From: CATQHL01 sp965242895
GTDB taxonomy: Bacteria; Actinomycetota; Acidimicrobiia; Acidimicrobiales; CATQHL01
Length of the DNA stretch: 64,000 bases
NCBI GenBank assembly: GCA_965242895.1
Contig: OZ251507.1
Span: forward strand, 1,364,001-1,428,000
Reading direction: 5' to 3'
Shown: one piece after another, positions 48,181 through 58,626 of the stretch
How positions within the stretch are numbered: position 1 is the first letter of the stretch
How the letters are laid out: each line of letters starts with the position of its first letter
Position numbers and translations under genes: made by a program
Notes under the pieces: model-generated
The model's input: the letters and a program-made list of their open reading frames with translations, nothing else
What the model was told of the DNA's origin: nothing
The model's database searches: none

Positions 48181-48651
48181 ATGCCCCGCAGAGGACCTCC
48201 TGCCCAGCGCAAACTCCCGCCCGACCCCGTTTACGATTCGGTTTTGGTTACTCAGCTAGTGAACAAGATTCTCCAACGCGGCAAGCGGTCGTTGGCGGAG
48301 AAGATCGTTTACGATGCGCTCAGTTCGGTGGCCAAGACCACGGGCGCCGACGCTTCGAGCGTGCTGGAACGGGCAGTAGAAAACGTAAAGCCCCAATTGG
48401 AGGTGCGCAGCAGGCGCGTCGGCGGCGCCACCTACCAAGTTCCCGTTGACGTGAATCCACGAAGGCAGACGACGCTTGCCATACGATGGATTGTCAACCA
48501 TTCCCGTGCCCGCAAGGAGCGGACCATGTCGAGACGGCTTGCCGCTGAGCTGCTTGACGCGGCAAACGAAACGGGAGCGTCTATAAAGCGGAAGGAAGAC
48601 CTCCACAAAATGGCAGAATCGAACAAGGCTTTCGCCCACTACCGCTGGTAA
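48181..48651 (+). CDS. rpsG: 30S ribosomal protein S7
   Basis: 156 residues, the 16S 3'-domain assembly initiator. The sequence begins MPRRGPPAQRKLPPDPVYDSVLVTQLVNKILQRGKRSLAEKIVYDAL and ends KMAESNKAFAHYRW, both typical. Coupled to rpsL by a three-base gap. It is followed by a 276-base spacer before fusA (48652-48927) holding a hairpin CGAGCCGT/ACGGCTCG (48710-48737) without a U-tract; no gene is seen there. Confidence 0.97.
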   Translation: MPRRGPPAQRKLPPDPVYDSVLVTQLVNKILQRGKRSLAEKIVYDALSSVAKTTGADASSVLERAVENVKPQLEVRSRRVGGATYQVPVDVNPRRQTTLAIRWIVNHSRARKERTMSRRLAAELLDAANETGASIKRKEDLHKMAESNKAFAHYRW

Positions 48652-48927
48652 GTCTGACTGAAATCTTGGATATGCACGAGATGGCTGCGCTATGAACGAC
48701 ACGAGCCGCCGAGCCGTCTGAATTCTCTCACGGCTCGGTAGACCGACCGGAGCCGAGCCAAGCCATTTCAATTCCGCAGCGTGCCCCTTCTGGGGCGACT
48801 GCGTGAGTCGGTAAAGACCTTCCCCGCCCCGCCTCCGCGCTAGGAGAGATAACGGGGTCAGCATCTGATACATCCGAACAAACTGCACCCGCCCGCCTTG
48901 AGGGTTTAAACGATACGAGGCAGAAAA

Positions 48928-51009
48928 ATGTCGAAGGAAAACCTAGAAAACCTACGCAACATCGGAATCATGGCGCACATCGACGCCGGCAAGACCACCA
49001 TCACCGAGCGATTTCTTTATTACGCCGGAGTCAACTACAAGATTGGTGAAGTTCATGAAGGGGCGGCCACGATGGACTGGATGCCCCAGGAACAGGAGCG
49101 GGGCATAACGATCACCGCCGCTGCTACGCACTGCAACTGGCGCGACAGCCGCATCAACATCATCGACACTCCCGGTCACGTGGATTTCACCATGGAAGTG
49201 GAGAGATCGTTGCGCGTGCTCGACGGAGCCGTGGCGGTGTTTGACGGTGTGGCGGGCGTGGAGCCGCAGACGGAGACAGTCTGGCGGCAGGCCGACCGTT
49301 ACAAAGTTCCCAGAATCTGCTTCGTAAACAAGCTGGATCGCACGGGTGCGGATTTCTTCTTCTGCGTGGACTCCATTCGTGAGCGTTTGGCTTGCGTTCC
49401 GCTGGTGCTGCAATTGCCGATCGGGAGCGAATCCGATTTTTGCGGCGTCGTGGACTTGGTGAGCATGCGCGCCTTGGTGTGGAACAAGCCGGATTTGGGC
49501 GTCACCTGGGAAGAAATCAGCGTCCCCGACGATCTCCGGGAAGCCGCTGAGCGGCACCGCCATGAGATCATCGACTCTTTGGCGTCGAACGACGATGAGA
49601 TTCTGGAGAAGTTTGTATCGGAGGAGGAGATAACCGCAGCGGACTTGCGCCGTTCCATCCGTCGCGGCACTTTGGAGGGCGATTTTGTGCCGGTGCTCTG
49701 CGGCTCGGCGTTCAAGAACAAGGGTGTCCAGCCGCTTCTCGACGCGGTTATCCACTACCTGCCTTCACCGCTAGACCTGCCGCCCGTGGTCGGAAGAGAA
49801 CCCAGGAGCAAGGCAGAAGCAGTGAGGGAGACCAGCAGCGATGAGCCCTTTGCCGCTCTTGCGTTCAAGATCATGTCCGACGCGCACGTAGGGCGCCTCA
49901 CATACTTCCGTGTCTACAGCGGAAAGCTGCAGAAAGGAAGCCAGATTCTGAACAGCCGAACCGGACGCAAGGAACGGGCCTCAAGGTTGTTGGAGATGCA
50001 CGCCAATGACAGATTCGACAAGGATGAGGTGGGTCCGGGCGACATCATTGCGGGTATCGGTTTCAAGAACACCCGCACCGGAGACACGCTTTGTGATCTC
50101 GCTCATCCGATCGTCTTAGAAGATCTGGAGTTCCCCGCCTCGGTCATCGACGTGGCCGTGGAACCCAAGTCGAGGGCCGACGGAGACCGACTCTCCAAGG
50201 CGCTCATGGTCTTGGCGGAAGAAGACCCCACGTTCCGTGTGCGAACCGACTCCGAGACAGCCCAGACCATCGTTTCGGGCATGGGGGAGCTGCATCTTGA
50301 GGTGATCGTCGACCGCATGCTTCGGGAGTTCAAAGTGGACGCCAACGTGGGCCGCCCGCAGGTGGCCTACCGCGAGACGTTCACCAATTCGGTGCTTGAG
50401 CACACATATATCCACAAGAAGCAGACCGGCGGGCTAGGACAATTCGCAGTGATCACGGCGTCTTTGGAACCGCTGGATCCGTCCAGCGAATTCGAGTTTG
50501 AGAACAGGATCCGAGGCGGCGTCATTCCCAAGGAATTTATACCTGCCGTTGAGAAGGGAATTGCCGAGGCGCTCACCGCTGGCCCCCTGGCGGGTTTCCC
50601 CGCTGTCGGCGTGCGTGTCGTGCTCCTTGACGGCAAGCATCATGATGTGGATTCCTCGGAGATGGCTTTCAAACTGGCGGCGTCGGCGTGGCTGCGAGAG
50701 GCGGCCGCAAAGGCGGCTCCCGTTCTGCTCGAACCGATCATGTCGGTCGAGGTCGTGACGCCCGACAACCACCTAGGAGACGTGGTGGGCGACCTCAGCA
50801 GCCGCCGGGGGCGCGTATTGGGTACAGAACTACGGGGATCCAGCCAGGTCGTCTCTGCGACCGTGCCGCTTGCGGAGATGTTCGGATACGCTACATCCTT
50901 GCGTTCGCGTACACAGGGGCGAGCCTCATACACCATGCAGTTCGATTCGCACAAGGGGACTCCCCCCAGCGTGCAGGAAGAGGTCGTATCTCAGATTCGC
51001 GGAGTTTGA
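48928..51009 (+). CDS. fusA: elongation factor G
   Basis: 693-residue translocation GTPase. G1 is AHIDAGKTT (17-25), G3 DTPGHVDF, G4 NKLD; domain II/III and the C-terminal EF-G domains IV-V (GVIPKEFIPAVEKGI, LAEMFGYATSLRSRTQGRASYTM) are complete. ATG 48928 is preceded by GAGGCAG. It sits in the standard rpsL-rpsG-fusA-tuf order. Confidence 0.97.
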   Translation: MSKENLENLRNIGIMAHIDAGKTTITERFLYYAGVNYKIGEVHEGAATMDWMPQEQERGITITAAATHCNWRDSRINIIDTPGHVDFTMEVERSLRVLDGAVAVFDGVAGVEPQTETVWRQADRYKVPRICFVNKLDRTGADFFFCVDSIRERLACVPLVLQLPIGSESDFCGVVDLVSMRALVWNKPDLGVTWEEISVPDDLREAAERHRHEIIDSLASNDDEILEKFVSEEEITAADLRRSIRRGTLEGDFVPVLCGSAFKNKGVQPLLDAVIHYLPSPLDLPPVVGREPRSKAEAVRETSSDEPFAALAFKIMSDAHVGRLTYFRVYSGKLQKGSQILNSRTGRKERASRLLEMHANDRFDKDEVGPGDIIAGIGFKNTRTGDTLCDLAHPIVLEDLEFPASVIDVAVEPKSRADGDRLSKALMVLAEEDPTFRVRTDSETAQTIVSGMGELHLEVIVDRMLREFKVDANVGRPQVAYRETFTNSVLEHTYIHKKQTGGLGQFAVITASLEPLDPSSEFEFENRIRGGVIPKEFIPAVEKGIAEALTAGPLAGFPAVGVRVVLLDGKHHDVDSSEMAFKLAASAWLREAAAKAAPVLLEPIMSVEVVTPDNHLGDVVGDLSSRRGRVLGTELRGSSQVVSATVPLAEMFGYATSLRSRTQGRASYTMQFDSHKGTPPSVQEEVVSQIRGV

Positions 51010-51088
51010 GCCACCTTTAGATGTAAATTTAGACGTTTAACTATCAGTCAGCAACCAACAGTCATAGCCAGAGGAGTTAGAGAGAAAA

Positions 51089-52276
<1,188 letters not shown>

Positions 52277-52281
52277 AGCGA

Positions 52282-52596
52282 ATGGCTGCCGCTCAGAAGA
52301 TCCGCATCCGCCTGAAGGCCTATGACCACGAGATCATTGATCAGTCTGCGCGCAAGATCGTTCAGACCGTCAAGCGCACTCAGGCCAATGTGCGGGGCCC
52401 TGTCCCTCTTCCGACGGAACGGCACAGGTTCACCGTCATCCGCTCCCCCCACAAGGACAAGGACAGCCGAGAGCATTTCGAGATGCGAATACATAAGCGG
52501 ATGTTGGACATCGTGGATTCGTCACCCAAGACGGTCGACTCCCTGCAGCGCATAGACCTGCCCGCCGGCGTGGACATCGAGATCAAGATTCTCTAA
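52282..52596 (+). CDS. rpsJ: 30S ribosomal protein S10
   Basis: 104 residues. S10 forms part of the 30S head and, as NusE, of antitermination complexes. The sequence KIRIRLKAYDHEIIDQSARKIVQTVKRTQANVRGPVPLP is typical. It overlaps by 14 bases the 3' end of the reverse-strand transporter gene, so the operon ends here; the usual downstream S10-operon genes (rplC, rplD, rplW, rplB) are not present. Confidence 0.97.
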   Translation: MAAAQKIRIRLKAYDHEIIDQSARKIVQTVKRTQANVRGPVPLPTERHRFTVIRSPHKDKDSREHFEMRIHKRMLDIVDSSPKTVDSLQRIDLPAGVDIEIKIL

Positions 52597-53761
52597 GAGA
52601 CGGGACCTCTCCCTCCCGTTGTGCCGGCAGACGGGTTATTACCAGGATGAGCGCCCCCCCGCAGGTAGCAGAGCCCATCCAGAAGGCGGAGGATATGCCG
52701 CCTAGATTGTCCGACACAGCGCCTGCCAGTACCGCCCCGGCGGCGAGGGAAAGGTCGAAAGAAGCGCTGAAGGTTCCGAGTGCCTGACCTCTCTCCTCGA
52801 ACGGCGCCGCCGTGAGTGTGAGAGAAAGCAGAGCCGGAAAGAAAAAACTCTGCCCGCATCCAAGCACCACGGTTCCCAGAAAGAGTCCCGTAGGGCTGTG
52901 CCAGAGCGCCATGACTCCCAACCCGATCATGGAAGTCGCTAGGGCTATGGAACTCATGGTGCGGGCGCCGAGTCGATCTGGCAGCCGTGCCATGCCTATG
53001 CGCAGCCCCAGCACGACGCAGGCGAACGTCATGAATACGCTGCCCGTTCTGCTGATTCCGATTTGAGTTGCCCAGGGTGCTGCGAAAGTGACGAACGCGG
53101 CGAAACCGATCAGCCCGACTACCGCCACCGAAGCAGGCGCTAGCGCCGCCGGGTGCAAGAACCTTTTTGGCCAGAACTGCTTGTCGGGCTGGGCGTGCTG
53201 CGGCGCCCGCACGGCCAGGAGCGCTCCGGCAGCGCAACAGATGCCGCCGGCGGTCCACGCGGCGTTGAAGGAATATTGCTTCTCGAGATGCTCTCCAAGT
53301 ATGGGGCCGATCGCAAACCCCAGGTAGACCGCCGCCGAGAAGTAGGAGGCGACCTCGGCTTTCCTGCCGTCGGGCGCCAAGTCCCCAAAGGCGGCGACCA
53401 GGCCCACGAAAAAGGCGGCTTCGCCCAGGCCGGTGAGCAGTCGAAACGCCACTACCGCTGCAATGCTCTTCGCAATGGTCAGACCGAAAATCCCTAAGCC
53501 GGCGGCAGACGCCCCGAAGATGATCGTCCAGCGTCGTCCCTTGATGTCGATGATCTGGCTGAACAGCAGTCTCAGGATGACCGCCGATACGCCGACCACC
53601 CCCATGGCCAGACCCACCATCAAGTCGCTGCCCCCTAACTCTTCGCCCACATACACGGGCAGCACCGGTAACAGCATGCTCGTTCCTGTGAAGTAGGCCA
53701 ACCCGGAACCTATCAGCAGCGCGAAAGTCGGCGTCAGGAGCTTGTTAGGGACTTGCTTCAC
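52583..53761 (-). CDS. MFS transporter
   Basis: 392-residue major-facilitator protein with about 12 hydrophobic segments. The loop 2-3 signature is in SQIIDIKGRRWTIIFG (R-G-R-R), and a related motif occurs in ARLPDRLGARTMSS in the second half. GTG 53761 places the start 8 bases after the lutC stop; the open frame to 53953 overlaps lutC and is rejected. Being the last gene of the lut operon, it could move lactate or a related acid, but the drug-efflux-like sequence gives no substrate. Confidence 0.82.
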   Translation of the reverse strand: MKQVPNKLLTPTFALLIGSGLAYFTGTSMLLPVLPVYVGEELGGSDLMVGLAMGVVGVSAVILRLLFSQIIDIKGRRWTIIFGASAAGLGIFGLTIAKSIAAVVAFRLLTGLGEAAFFVGLVAAFGDLAPDGRKAEVASYFSAAVYLGFAIGPILGEHLEKQYSFNAAWTAGGICCAAGALLAVRAPQHAQPDKQFWPKRFLHPAALAPASVAVVGLIGFAAFVTFAAPWATQIGISRTGSVFMTFACVVLGLRIGMARLPDRLGARTMSSIALATSMIGLGVMALWHSPTGLFLGTVVLGCGQSFFFPALLSLTLTAAPFEERGQALGTFSASFDLSLAAGAVLAGAVSDNLGGISSAFWMGSATCGGALILVITRLPAQREGEVPSLRES

Positions 53762-53769
53762 TGACGACT

Positions 53770-54390
53770 TCAGCTGATGAGCAGTGCGTGGACTTCGCCA
53801 GGTCCGTGTACTCCGATCACGAGCGTGCTCTCGATGTCGGCGGAGCGTGAAGGCCCCGTCACCGCCACTAGTTGGCTTGGCAGAGTGGTGCGGCCGCGCA
53901 GAAAATCCCCGAGGGTTTCCATGATGTCCCCTTCGCGGACCACGAATACACAAGCCGGAGGCAGCAGGCTTGCGGATCTGCCCCCGTTGGTGTCGGAGCG
54001 AATGATCACCGATCCGGTCTGAGCGGCTGCACCCTCTGCCCGCACCACGCCGACTGCTGCGCTCGCCGCTGCCTCCAGTCCGCAGTCGGGCCAGACCAGT
54101 TCGGGGGTGAGTCCTTCCACGGCGTCCTTGGCTGCTAGGACGGTTCCGCGGCTTTTTGCGTAGGCGGCCACGGCGTCGGCAGCCTCATTTTGTGCGAGAC
54201 GCTCCGCAGTCCCTCCCAGTTCCTTCCAGGCTGCTATGAACCCTTCGACGTGCCTGCGGGGCTTGACGAACCTCGGTTCCGGAGTGGGGCTAGGCGCTCT
54301 GTCTTGGGCGCCGCCCATCGGCAGTCCGGCCAGAAAGTTCTGCTTGGCTGCTTCAGAGGTTCGTTCTGCCTGCTCCTCTGCCTGAGGCAT
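53770..54390 (-). CDS. lutC: LutC-type LUD-domain protein (lactate utilisation)
   Basis: 206 residues from ATG 54390, 14 bases after lutB. The LUD domain is seen in GTVLAAKDAVEGLTPELVW, AAQTGSVIIRSD, LPPACVFVVREGDIMETLGDFL and the C-terminal TGPSRSADIESTLVIGVHGPGEVHALLI, a strong LutC signature. An ATG at 54531 would add 47 Lys/Glu/Gly-rich residues overlapping lutB and is less likely. With LutA and LutB it forms the iron-sulfur L-lactate dehydrogenase complex. Confidence 0.87.
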   Translation of the reverse strand: MPQAEEQAERTSEAAKQNFLAGLPMGGAQDRAPSPTPEPRFVKPRRHVEGFIAAWKELGGTAERLAQNEAADAVAAYAKSRGTVLAAKDAVEGLTPELVWPDCGLEAAASAAVGVVRAEGAAAQTGSVIIRSDTNGGRSASLLPPACVFVVREGDIMETLGDFLRGRTTLPSQLVAVTGPSRSADIESTLVIGVHGPGEVHALLIS

Positions 54391-54404
54391 AGGAATCTTC
54401 TTGG

Positions 54405-55892
54405 TCAACTGCGGCTTGCCTCCATGGCCTTTGTCGTTCTCGCTCCCCTCGTCTTCTCCCTTCTCTCTCCCCTTGTCTTGCCCCCCCGCCGCCGCTCGGT
54501 GATCCTCGGCAAGTCTCGTTCCTTTTGCCAATTACCTAGCCAACCCAGAGCGGGCAGCGCCCCAAAACGCTCGGCGCAGCGCAGGGCCAGGCGGGTGAAT
54601 ACAAGCGAGAGCCTCCATCCCCACCTCCGTGACCAGGCCAGCGACCAGAGCCTGAAACCCCAGCGGCGCGTCCGTGAGGCGTTCTTGACAGAATGCTCGG
54701 CGCGCAGGCGCGCCAGCAGGTCGTGGAGAGGGATTTGAACGGGGCAGACCTCGGTGCACGCTCCGCAGAGTGAGGAGGCTTCGGGCAGTTCCGCGGCAGT
54801 CGGATCGTCCGGCCGCAAGATGGGTGTGAGCACCGCCCCGATGGGGCCGCTGTAGACCGAGTTGTAGACGTGTCCTCCGACTTGGCGGTAGACGGGACAG
54901 ACGTTCAGGCAGGCTCCGCAGCGGATGCAATTCAGGGCAGAGGAGAATTCGTCGTCTAAGGCTGCTCTGCGTCCACCGTCGAGGACGATTACGTGCAGTT
55001 CTTCCGGCCCGTCCGCCTCGCCGTCCCGCCGCGGCCCGGTGATCAGGTTCGTATAGACCGTCAAGGCTTGGCCGGTGGCGGATCGAGCCAGCAGGTTAAG
55101 CATCACGTCGAGTTCCTCGAGGCTCCCCACGATCCGCTCCATGCCCATGATGGCTACGTGAACCGACGGCAGGCTTGAGCACATCCGTCCGTTCCCTTCG
55201 TTCTCCACCAAGCAGATCGAGCCGGTTTCGGCTACGGCGAAGTTGACCCCGGTAATTCCTACTCCGGCGTCGAGGAATACCTTCCTAAGGCGTTCTCGGG
55301 CGTATGAAGCTTCTTCTGGGATCTCTGCAGACACGGCCTTCCCGCCGTCTGCGCTGAAGAGGTCGGCGACTTCGAAACGATCTTTGTGCAGAGCAGGGGC
55401 GATTATGTGCGAGGGAGGCTCTTTGGCCAACTGAATGATGAATTCTCCTAGGTCAGTCTCCACCACTTCGGCTCCGGCCTCATCTAGCGCCTCGTTGAGG
55501 TGGATTTCTTCTGAGGCCATGGACTTTCCCTTGGCGACGATCGTTCCGTGCGTTCTGTGTTCCCCTGATTTGCGCCCGACGATTGATCTGACAGCAGCCA
55601 CTGCTTCTTCGGCGTTGCGCGCCCAGTGCACCCGCCCGCCCGCCGAGGTGAGGTTCTGCGACCAGAGGTCGAGGAGGGTGCCTAGCCGAGAGATGGAGGA
55701 TTTTCTGATGTCTGCTGCCGCATCCCGCAACTGCTCGAAGTTGGAGATTTCGGCGATGGCCGTCTTGCGCTTATCCCCTAGGACGCCAGTGTTGTAAGCG
55801 ACGGCCTCCCGCAGTCGTTGGTCGTTGAGCGCTTCGCGGGCGCGTATGTCGAACGATGTTCGCTCGACATCTGCCGCCGCCCCCCTGCTCAT
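54405..55892 (-). CDS. lutB: LutB-type iron-sulfur protein (lactate utilisation)
   Basis: 495 residues. An N-terminal LUD-like domain (THGTIVAKGKSMASEEIHLNEAL, TGVNFAVAETGSICLVENEGNGRM) is followed by a ferredoxin-like pair of [4Fe-4S] motifs, CIRCGACLNVCPVY and CGACTEVCPVQIP. The C-terminal ~40 residues are Arg/Lys-rich and low-complexity. ATG 55892 overlaps the lutA stop (ATGA); the open frame upstream to 56048 lies inside lutA. Electron-transfer subunit of the LutABC complex. Confidence 0.9.
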   Translation of the reverse strand: MSRGAAADVERTSFDIRAREALNDQRLREAVAYNTGVLGDKRKTAIAEISNFEQLRDAAADIRKSSISRLGTLLDLWSQNLTSAGGRVHWARNAEEAVAAVRSIVGRKSGEHRTHGTIVAKGKSMASEEIHLNEALDEAGAEVVETDLGEFIIQLAKEPPSHIIAPALHKDRFEVADLFSADGGKAVSAEIPEEASYARERLRKVFLDAGVGITGVNFAVAETGSICLVENEGNGRMCSSLPSVHVAIMGMERIVGSLEELDVMLNLLARSATGQALTVYTNLITGPRRDGEADGPEELHVIVLDGGRRAALDDEFSSALNCIRCGACLNVCPVYRQVGGHVYNSVYSGPIGAVLTPILRPDDPTAAELPEASSLCGACTEVCPVQIPLHDLLARLRAEHSVKNASRTRRWGFRLWSLAWSRRWGWRLSLVFTRLALRCAERFGALPALGWLGNWQKERDLPRITERRRGGKTRGERREKTRGARTTKAMEASRS

Positions 55893-56731
55893 TGCCGCCG
55901 CGAAGTTCTGTTGCGAACTTCGGCGCGGTCGGCGCGGTCGGCGAGCACGCTGGCAGCGTGCTTGAATCCCAACTTCAGGCCGCGCCTCTGCGCCCGGCCC
56001 CCGAGATGAATGAGGCAGGACAAATCGCAGCCGACGACCGTCTCGCAATCCATCGAAGAGAGGAGGTCCAGCTTCTCATCCGCCATCGCCACAGAGACGG
56101 CGGGCATCTTGACTGAGAACAACCCGCCGAAGCCGCAGCAGCGGTCGCTGCCCGGCGCAGTGAGGACGTCACAGCCGGCCGAGGTTAGAACCTTGCGGAT
56201 CGCCTCGCCGGAGTGGATCTCGCGCAAGGCGTGACAGGAGTCGAGCACCACCACCGACTCCCTGCGCCCCCTCATTGTTTCCTCTTCGCCGTTCGCAGCG
56301 CTGTCGGCGGCGTGTGCGGGCTCGGCTGTTTTCTTTGGCCTGCTCGCTAGCAGAACCGTCAACTCGACCGTCCTGGCCGCTACGCCTTTCGCTTCCTCGG
56401 CGCGTCGGGTGCCTTCGAAGAGTTCCGGCCAGTGGCGTGAGATCATCGCAGCGCATGATCCAGATGCGACTATGAAAGGCTCGGAGGGATCTTTTGTAGC
56501 TTTCGAAACCGCTTTTAAGGTGTGCGCCGCCACTCGTCTAGCGTCGTCGACGAACCCCGAGTTGTAGGCGGGCTGTCCGCAGCAGACGGCTCGGCTTACC
56601 ACCCTGGGGCGCACCCCCACCCGCCGCAGCACCTGAACTGCCGCTTCGCAGGTGTCCGGCTGCATCAATTCCATCAGGCAACCTGCAAAGAAAAGCGCTT
56701 CGGACACCCTAGGCACGATATCCGAGCGCAC
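55889..56731 (-). CDS. lutA: LutA-type (Fe-S)-binding protein (lactate utilisation)
   Basis: 280 residues. Two copies of the CCG cysteine-rich motif characteristic of glycolate-oxidase/heterodisulfide-reductase-like subunits are present: AVCCGQPAYNSGF and RCCGFGGLFSVKMP, with further ligands in ASGSCAAMISRH and LDSCHALREIHSG. A ~35-residue acidic/charged insertion (about 125-160) makes it longer than the usual ~240. Start is GTG 56731. It is divergent from pccB, with a 129-base shared control region. Confidence 0.9.
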   Translation of the reverse strand: MRSDIVPRVSEALFFAGCLMELMQPDTCEAAVQVLRRVGVRPRVVSRAVCCGQPAYNSGFVDDARRVAAHTLKAVSKATKDPSEPFIVASGSCAAMISRHWPELFEGTRRAEEAKGVAARTVELTVLLASRPKKTAEPAHAADSAANGEEETMRGRRESVVVLDSCHALREIHSGEAIRKVLTSAGCDVLTAPGSDRCCGFGGLFSVKMPAVSVAMADEKLDLLSSMDCETVVGCDLSCLIHLGGRAQRRGLKLGFKHAASVLADRADRAEVRNRTSRRQ

Positions 56732-56860
56732 CGCTCAGCAGAGAGGACTCCCGCAGCGCACTCCCCGTCCCAGCGCACCGCCTCGCTCTGCGCGCCTACC
56801 CGAGGCGGGGAGCGGCTTCGTCTGTCCCTCCCCCGCAGGGCTTGTACGCTTCGGGGAGTC

Positions 56861-58417
56861 ATGGCCATCCATTCCATGAAAGACCGCCTAAGTGAGCTCA
56901 ACGAGCGCAAGCGCCAAGCGCTCCGCCCGTCTTCTGAGCGCGCTGAGCAGCGCCAGCACGAAAAGGGCAAACTGCTGGCGCGCGAGCGCATCGATTATCT
57001 GCTCGACCAGGGGTCGTTTCACGAACTCGACATGCTGGCGCGCCACCGGGCGCTAGAGAGCGGAATATCCGAACGTCCTTACACCGACGGTGTCGTGACT
57101 GGGTGGGGCACCGTGAACGGACGCAAGGTGTTCGTTTTTTCCCAGGACTTCACCGTCTTTGGAGGCTCGCTGGGCGAGGTCTTTGCGGAGAAGATACACA
57201 AGGTCATGGACATGGCTCTGTCGGTCGGGGCTCCGATGATCGGTCTCAATGACGGAGCCGGAGCCCGGATTCAGGAGGGAGTGGTGAGCTTGGATTCCTA
57301 TGGGGGGATCTTCGCCCGCAACGTGCGATCCTCAGGCGTCATCCCGCAGATTTCGGTCGTGCTCGGCCCATGCGCCGGCGGCGCTGTCTACAGCCCGGCC
57401 ATGACGGACTTCATCTTTATGGTGCGTGAAACCTCGCACATGTTCATCACCGGCCCGGACGTCGTCAAGACGGTTACGGGTGAAGAAGTTTCCCTCGAGG
57501 AATTAGGAGGAGCAACTAGCCACTCTTCCAAGTCGGGAGTGGCCACGTTCGTGCGCGACGACGAGTACGAGACCCTTGACGCAGTGAAGGAACTTCTGAG
57601 CTACTTGCCTTCCAACTACCTAGAACCGCCTCCTTGTTTTGACTCTGCGGACGATCCCGCTCGGGCGTGCCCCGAATTGTTTTCGATAATGCCGGCTAGC
57701 CCGAATTTGCCCTACAACGTTAAAGAAATCATCGCTTCAGTGGCAGACGACGGGAACTATTTGGAGTGCTTCCCTCACTGGGCGCAAAACATCGTCTGCG
57801 CCTTCATCCGACTGGACGGCCACCCTGTTGGCGTGATAGCGAACCAGCCGTTGGTTCTTGCGGGCGTCTTAGACATCGAATCCTCCTCCAAAGCGGGCAG
57901 ATTCGTTCGATGCTGCGACGCTTTCGGTATTCCGCTGCTGACGTTTGTGGACGTTCCGGGCTTCCTCCCGGGGCTTGACCAGGAGCACGGAGGCATCATC
58001 CGCCACGGCGCCAAGCTTCTTTACGCCTACTGCGAGGCCACGGTCCCGCGCATCCAAGTAGTCACCCGCAAGGCTTACGGGGGCGCCTACGTGGTCATGG
58101 ATTCCAAGTCGGTGGGCTCCGATCTTTGCTACGCGTGGCCGTCGGCAGAGTTGGCCGTGATGGGACCGCAGGGGGCGGTGGAGATCTTGAACAGGCGCGA
58201 GTTGGCGTCCGCTCCTGATACAGAATCTCTCAGACGAGAGTTGGTGGAGGATTACACGGAGAAATACGCCAATCCTTACATCGCAGCCGAGAGGGGATAC
58301 ATAGACGACGTGATCGACCCGTCCGAGACCCGACGCAAGGTGGTCGCTGGTTTCGAGATTCTGCGTTCCAAAACTCGAGACCGCCCTCGGCGCAAGCACG
58401 GCATAATCCCCCTCTGA
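56861..58417 (+). CDS. pccB: acyl-CoA carboxylase carboxyltransferase (beta) subunit, propionyl-CoA carboxylase type
   Basis: 518-residue carboxyltransferase that moves CO2 from biotin to an acyl-CoA. Features: ARERIDYLLDQGSFHELDMLA, the oxyanion region DGAGARIQEGV, GPCAGGAVYSPAMTDF, and in the second half VPGFLPG and RKAYGGAYVVMDSK, with the C-terminal HGIIPL. ATG 56861 is used; the open frame back to 56522 runs into lutA antisense. Propionyl-CoA is the likeliest substrate, but acetyl-CoA or both is possible in actinobacteria. The biotin/alpha subunit is not in the window. Confidence 0.92.
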   Translation: MAIHSMKDRLSELNERKRQALRPSSERAEQRQHEKGKLLARERIDYLLDQGSFHELDMLARHRALESGISERPYTDGVVTGWGTVNGRKVFVFSQDFTVFGGSLGEVFAEKIHKVMDMALSVGAPMIGLNDGAGARIQEGVVSLDSYGGIFARNVRSSGVIPQISVVLGPCAGGAVYSPAMTDFIFMVRETSHMFITGPDVVKTVTGEEVSLEELGGATSHSSKSGVATFVRDDEYETLDAVKELLSYLPSNYLEPPPCFDSADDPARACPELFSIMPASPNLPYNVKEIIASVADDGNYLECFPHWAQNIVCAFIRLDGHPVGVIANQPLVLAGVLDIESSSKAGRFVRCCDAFGIPLLTFVDVPGFLPGLDQEHGGIIRHGAKLLYAYCEATVPRIQVVTRKAYGGAYVVMDSKSVGSDLCYAWPSAELAVMGPQGAVEILNRRELASAPDTESLRRELVEDYTEKYANPYIAAERGYIDDVIDPSETRRKVVAGFEILRSKTRDRPRRKHGIIPL

Positions 58418-58419
58418 AG

Positions 58420-58626
58420 TTGGAGATCGGAGCCGAGGCCCCCTCAGTGACGAGAAACATCGCGATCTCGCCCTCTGCTTCCGACGAGGAAGTGGCAGCC
58501 ATCACGGCAGCGCTGAGCCGATATTTTTCTGATTTGTTGTTCGGCGCAGAAGAGAATCTGGTTTCTCGTTCGGAGCCCCCTGCTCCGGAGCCGACTTGGA
58601 GGTTCTCGGGGCGCTGGTGGCAGTGA
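58420..58626 (+). CDS. acyl-CoA carboxylase epsilon-type small subunit
   Basis: 68 residues from TTG 58420 (GTG 58447 gives 59). The pattern SPSASDEEVAAITAALS near the start and a Trp-rich ending PTWRFSGRWWQ is that of the small epsilon subunits that hold actinobacterial acyl-CoA carboxylase alpha and beta together. Its position two bases after pccB fits. The following gene starts in its stop codon (GTGA). Confidence 0.72.
   Translation: MEIGAEAPSVTRNIAISPSASDEEVAAITAALSRYFSDLLFGAEENLVSRSEPPAPEPTWRFSGRWWQ

Noticed and set aside
48710..48737. Hairpin between rpsG and fusA as a terminator
   Set aside because: 8-bp stem with a 12-base loop but no T-run, and the genes are usually co-transcribed; could be regulatory but unsupported.
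54391..54531. 47-residue N-terminal extension of lutC overlapping lutB
   Set aside because: Low-complexity charged sequence entirely inside lutB; ATG 54390 fits operon spacing.
56522..56860. 113-residue N-terminal extension of pccB
   Set aside because: Lies antisense to lutA and has no similarity to carboxyltransferases; ATG 56861 gives the family N-terminus.
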